Assembly: GCA_026126345.1 (NCBI GenBank)
Contig: JAHCJH010000015.1
Location: 1-33,247, forward strand
Length of the DNA stretch: 33,247 nucleotides
Direction: 5' to 3'
Source of the DNA: Phycisphaeraceae bacterium
GTDB taxonomy: Bacteria > Planctomycetota > Phycisphaerae > Phycisphaerales > UBA1924
The notes beneath the pieces were generated by a model, which saw only the letters and a list, made by a program, of their open reading frames with translations, was not told where the DNA came from and did not search any database. Below, in pieces: positions 30,122 to 33,247 of this stretch (position 1 is its first letter; each line of letters opens with the position of its first letter). The translations under genes were made by a program, and so were the position numbers.

Positions 30122-31066
30122 ATGCCGCTCATCGTCACCGGAACCGTTGGAATCGACTCGGTCTACACCCCCCACGGCCACGCCGAAAAGGTCCTCGGCG
30201 GCTCGTGCACCTACTTCGCCGCCGCCGCGAGCTTCTACGGCCCAGTCCGCCTGGTCGCCGCCGTGGGCGGAGACTTCGACCAGCAGTACCGCGACGTGTT
30301 CAAGGCCTTCCCCAACATCGATACCGCCGGCCTGGAAGTGCGCCCCCGCAGCAAGACCTTCGCCTGGGGCGGCAAGTACCACGCCAACATGAACTCCCGC
30401 GAGACCCTGTACACCGAACTGGGCGTGCTCACCGAGCCGCCCCCGGCGATCCCCGCGGCGTACAAAGGTTCCGAATTCGTCTTCCTGGCCAACACCCACC
30501 CGGGCGTGCAGCTCGACCTGCTCGGGCAGTTCCCCCAGCGCCGCCTGGCCGTCGCCGACACCATGGACCTCTGGATCAACTCCGCCCGCGCCGAGCTGGT
30601 CGCGCTGCTGAAGAAAGTCGACGGCGTGGTGCTCAACTACGACGAAGCCGAGCTCTTCACCAGGAAGAACAACCCCGTCACCGCCGCGCGCCACATGCTC
30701 GCCGATCACGGCGGGACGAACGGCGCGCTGAAGTTCGTCGTTGTCAAGAAAGGCGAGCACGGCTGCCTGTTCGTGCACAAGGACGGCGTGGCGGCGCTGC
30801 CGGCGTACCCCGCGGAGCAGGTGGTGGATCCCACCGGGGCCGGCGACACCTTCGCCGGCGGCATGATGGGCTACATCGCCCAGCAGGGCGCCGAGGGGCG
30901 CCTCAAGAACCCCGCCTCGTTCGAAATCGTCCAGCAGGCCCTGGCCCACGGCACCGTCGTGGCCTCGTTCAACATCGAGTCGTTCACCCTCAGCCGCCTG
31001 CAGACGCTCAAGAAGGGCGAACTCGACGCCCGCCTGCGCGAGTTCTCCAAGATGGTCCGCGTCTGA
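30122..31066 (+). CDS. PfkB-family carbohydrate kinase
   Basis: The 314-residue protein has the family's N-terminal GGSCTYFAAAASFYG, the internal VVLNYDEAELF, and the C-terminal signature DPTGAGDTFAGG (236-247) with the catalytic base D242. PfkB enzymes transfer phosphate from ATP to sugars or nucleosides; the substrate is not evident. The start codon is the ATG right after the TACCCT box; the frame extends upstream, but that part is antisense to the divergent lipoprotein gene. Confidence 0.92.
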   Translation: MPLIVTGTVGIDSVYTPHGHAEKVLGGSCTYFAAAASFYGPVRLVAAVGGDFDQQYRDVFKAFPNIDTAGLEVRPRSKTFAWGGKYHANMNSRETLYTELGVLTEPPPAIPAAYKGSEFVFLANTHPGVQLDLLGQFPQRRLAVADTMDLWINSARAELVALLKKVDGVVLNYDEAELFTRKNNPVTAARHMLADHGGTNGALKFVVVKKGEHGCLFVHKDGVAALPAYPAEQVVDPTGAGDTFAGGMMGYIAQQGAEGRLKNPASFEIVQQALAHGTVVASFNIESFTLSRLQTLKKGELDARLREFSKMVRV

Positions 31067-31091
31067 CCGGCCGGCCCGCCGCCGCTACCCT
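31063..31091 (+). promoter_or_regulatory. Promoter with -35 CTGACC and -10 TACCCT abutting an ATG
   Basis: CTGACC, exactly 17 bases, then TACCCT, then 6 bases to the amidotransferase ATG. Transcription 7 bases after the -10 would begin at the A of the ATG. The -35 overlaps the stop codon of the upstream kinase gene. This is the clearest member of the leaderless set. Confidence 0.6.
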
Positions 31092-31097
31092 CGCGCC

Positions 31098-31838
31098 ATG
31101 TCCATCGTCATCTTCCAGCACGCATCTTCCGACGGCCTCGGACGCCTCGCCCCCGCGCTGCGCGACCACGGCCACCGCCTGGACATCCGCCGGCTCGATC
31201 TGGCCCCCGCCGCGGGCGGACGCTCCATCCCCCCCGACCTCGACGGCGTCAGCGCCGTCATCAGCCTCGGCGGCCCGCAGAACGTCGGCGAGGACCACCC
31301 CTGGATGCGCGCCGAACTCGACTTCCTCCGCGCCGCGCACGAGCGCCAGCTTCCGGTCATCGGAATCTGCCTGGGCGCCCAGATGATCGCCGCAGCCCTC
31401 GGCGGCGAGGTGGGCCCCATGCCCACGCCCGAGTTCGGCTTCTGCCGCGTCACGCAGACGCCCGCCGGCAACACCGATGTCATGCTCGCCGGGATCCCCT
31501 GGGGCACGCACCAGTTCCAGGCGCACGCACAGGAGATCCGCAAACTCCCCCCCGACTCGGCGCTGCTGGCCTCGAGCCCCGGCTGCAAGGTCCAGTGCTT
31601 CCGCGCCGGGCTGCGCACCTACGGCTTCCAGTACCACTTCGAGTCGCTGCGCGATGACATCGACGGCTTCGCCCGCGATGCATGGGGCCGCTCGGTCATG
31701 CAGGCGTTGGGGCTGTCCGAGACGGACCTCAAGTCCCAGTGCGAACAGCACTTCGACACGTTCGCCCGCCTGGGCGACCGCCTCTGCGGAAACCTGGTCG
31801 GCCTGATGTTCCCCGCCGTCACGCGGACACGCGCCTGA
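31098..31838 (+). CDS. Class I glutamine amidotransferase (GMP synthase-like)
   Basis: The 246-residue protein has the nucleophile elbow GICLGAQ with Cys91, the oxyanion-strand SLGGPQNVGED, and the His/Glu of the triad at about 180 and 182 in QYHFES (the common form is QFHPE). The family removes ammonia from glutamine or hydrolyses gamma-glutamyl bonds; stand-alone members have varied roles. Its stop overlaps the start of the glycosylase gene (TGATG), so the two are probably co-translated. Confidence 0.9.
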   Translation: MSIVIFQHASSDGLGRLAPALRDHGHRLDIRRLDLAPAAGGRSIPPDLDGVSAVISLGGPQNVGEDHPWMRAELDFLRAAHERQLPVIGICLGAQMIAAALGGEVGPMPTPEFGFCRVTQTPAGNTDVMLAGIPWGTHQFQAHAQEIRKLPPDSALLASSPGCKVQCFRAGLRTYGFQYHFESLRDDIDGFARDAWGRSVMQALGLSETDLKSQCEQHFDTFARLGDRLCGNLVGLMFPAVTRTRA

Positions 31839-32794
31839 TGCCCCGCGCCGCCGGCTCGCGCCTGACCATCCGCCCCCCGCGGGACTACCTGCTCCGGCGC
31901 GACCTGTGCTCCTACGGCTACTTCCTGCTCGAGCCCAATCACTGGGATCCGGCCACACGCCAGTTCCGCCGCGTCCTGGACACCGGCCGCCGCTCCGTCA
32001 GCGTCAGCATCGAGCAGCCCTCCGGCGTCCGCGGCGGCACGCTGGTCGTCCGAGCCGCCGGCGCGCTCTCCGAGCCCGAACGCGCCGCCGTCCGGCGCGA
32101 CGTGGCCCGCATGCTCAACCTGCACGAGCCGGCCGAGACCATCGCCGAGTTCCACCGCCTGGACCCGCGCTGGCGACGCGCCGGGCGCGGCCGGCTGTTC
32201 CGATCGCCCACGCTGTTCGAGGACGTCATCAAGACCGTCACCAGTTGCAACGTCGCCTGGCCCAGCACCATCAACATGAACCGCCGGCTCTGCGAAGTCG
32301 TCGGCCGCGGCGGCGCGTTCCCCACCGCCGAACGACTGGCCGACTGCCGGCCGCAGCTGCTCCGCGCCCGCTGCGGCGTCGGCTACCGCGACGCAAGGAT
32401 CGTCGGGCTCGCGCGCATGTTCGCCGACGGCCGCATCGTCCCCGAGGCGATCGAGGACCCCGCCCTGCCCGACGACCGCCTCCGCGAGATCCTCATCGAG
32501 TGGCCCGGCATCGGCCCCTACGCCGCGGCCAACATCATGCAGCTGCTCGGCCGCTACGCGCACCTGCCCCTGGACACCGAGAGCGTCCGGCACGGGCGGA
32601 CGGTGCTCGGGTTCCGCGGCGGCAGCCGGGCGGTGATGCGCCGCATCGAGCGCCATTTCGCGCCGTTCGCCCACCACAAGTTCCGCTCGTATTGGTTCGA
32701 GCTGTGGGATTTCTACGAGCGGCGCCGCGGCAAGTCGTGGACGTGGGAGAAGCGCACCACGGGCTCGACGTTCACCGCGTCGCAGTTGAAGTGA
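31838..32794 (+). CDS. HhH-GPD DNA glycosylase (AlkA/OGG-like)
   Basis: The 318-residue protein carries LFRSPTLFEDVIKTVTSCNVAW, a typical start of the helical core, and a helix-hairpin-helix at about 220-235 (LIEWPGIGPYAAANIMQLL). The catalytic Asp follows in LPLDTESVR near 248. The hairpin lacks the Lys of bifunctional OGG/Nth enzymes, so it should be a monofunctional base-excision glycosylase of the AlkA kind. The first 100 residues resemble the AlkA/OGG N-terminal beta domain. The start codon overlaps the amidotransferase stop. Confidence 0.88.
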   Translation: MPRAAGSRLTIRPPRDYLLRRDLCSYGYFLLEPNHWDPATRQFRRVLDTGRRSVSVSIEQPSGVRGGTLVVRAAGALSEPERAAVRRDVARMLNLHEPAETIAEFHRLDPRWRRAGRGRLFRSPTLFEDVIKTVTSCNVAWPSTINMNRRLCEVVGRGGAFPTAERLADCRPQLLRARCGVGYRDARIVGLARMFADGRIVPEAIEDPALPDDRLREILIEWPGIGPYAAANIMQLLGRYAHLPLDTESVRHGRTVLGFRGGSRAVMRRIERHFAPFAHHKFRSYWFELWDFYERRRGKSWTWEKRTTGSTFTASQLK

Positions 32795-32806
32795 CGCCCT
32801 CGCCGC

Positions 32807-32812
32807 TACCAT
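32807..32812 (+). promoter_or_regulatory. -10-like TACCAT 5 bases before the queD ATG
   Basis: TACCAT, then CGGGC, then ATG. A TTGAAG lies 15 bases upstream of the hexamer, across the end of the glycosylase gene. Confidence 0.45.
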
Positions 32813-32817
32813 CGGGC

Positions 32818-33174
32818 ATGGACGTGTTCCGCGAGTTCCGCTTCGAGGCGGCCCACTGGCTGCCGCACGTGCCCGAGGGGCACAAGTGCCGCCGCATGCA
32901 CGGGCACGGCTACCGCGTCGTCGTGCACGTCACCGGCTCACCCGACCCGCACACCGGCTGGGTGATCGACTTCGCGGACATCAAGCGCGCGGTGGACCCG
33001 GTGATCGACAGCCTCGACCACCGCACGCTCAACGACATCCCCGGGCTGGAAAACTCCACCTGCGAAAACCTGACGCGCTGGCTCTGGGCCCGCATCAAGC
33101 CGGCCCTGCCCGGGCTCAGCCGCATCGTGGTCTGGGAAACGGCGCACGCCGGCTGCGAGTACCGGGGCGACTGA
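32818..33174 (+). CDS. queD: 6-carboxytetrahydropterin synthase (QueD/PTPS family)
   Basis: The 118-residue protein has all key sites: zinc ligands H13, H28 and H30 (FEAAH and MHGHGY), the catalytic Cys24 in KCRRMHGH with the QueD spacing CxxxHGH, DHRTLND, and the closing VVWETAHAGCEY. QueD turns dihydroneopterin triphosphate into 6-carboxytetrahydropterin on the way to queuosine/preQ0. No queC or queE is visible in the window. The start is fixed by the conserved N-terminus. Confidence 0.95.
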   Translation: MDVFREFRFEAAHWLPHVPEGHKCRRMHGHGYRVVVHVTGSPDPHTGWVIDFADIKRAVDPVIDSLDHRTLNDIPGLENSTCENLTRWLWARIKPALPGLSRIVVWETAHAGCEYRGD

Positions 33175-33204
33175 CGCCCCGGCGCGCACGCAACCGACGC
33201 CCGC

Positions 33205-33247
33205 TCACGACGCCGCCTGAACGATCTGCTCGGCCTTGGCGGCGACC
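33205..33247 (-). CDS. C-terminal end of a minus-strand gene (cut by window edge)
   Basis: Reading inward from the right edge on the minus strand gives VAAKAEQIVQAAS and a TGA at 33207-33205. It is too short to identify. The frame is convergent with queD across a 30-base gap. Confidence 0.4.
   Translation of the reverse strand, partial: VAAKAEQIVQAAS

Overview
The window is very GC-rich with strong G/C third-position bias. It points to a planctomycete, most likely of the Phycisphaerae. Supporting signs are H-X9-DG type pilin-like proteins, secreted proteins ending in a two-repeat EF-hand/dockerin-like tail that finishes in Gly-Cys ('GC-type' dockerin), a planctomycete-style ECF sigma factor and a GlnRS. 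This placement comes from protein features read by eye, not from a database search.

Positions 1-20721 are coded almost entirely on the minus strand and are dominated by exported proteins: a PstS-like binding protein with dockerin repeats (cut by the left edge), a type IV pilin-like protein, and six otherwise unrelated proteins that share the GC tail. The six are a di-heme cytochrome c peroxidase, a glycine-rich protein, a lectin/laminin-G-like protein, a beta-propeller protein, a two-Ig-domain protein and a protein with InlB-type repeats. An ECF sigma factor and a membrane anti-sigma factor with a LolA/RseB-like outer domain (overlapping by GTGA) lie directly upstream of the peroxidase. An ATP synthase alpha-subunit gene stands alone among them, and a CdaA-CdaR pair for cyclic di-AMP closes the block. 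Four strong hairpin-plus-T-tract terminators separate units here.

Positions 20855-33247 hold mixed-strand housekeeping and small accessory genes: an Nfu N-domain protein, three lipoproteins (one with a C-terminal twin CX10C motif, one with PEGA and SHOCT-like parts), 6-phosphogluconate dehydrogenase, an O-methyltransferase, GlnRS, an internally duplicated unknown protein, a GNAT acetyltransferase, a PfkB sugar kinase, a class I glutamine amidotransferase, a HhH-GPD DNA glycosylase, QueD, and the last codons of one more minus-strand gene.

Two themes stand out. First, one short C-terminal module with a conserved pair of cysteines is attached to six unrelated exported proteins within 15 kb. This looks like a surface sorting or assembly system whose partner is not in the window. 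Second, several plus-strand genes have a TAC[C/T][A/C]T hexamer only 5-9 bases before ATG and no Shine-Dalgarno, which suggests leaderless transcripts. The exported-protein genes instead carry clear GGAG sites. No rRNA, tRNA, CRISPR or insertion sequence was seen.
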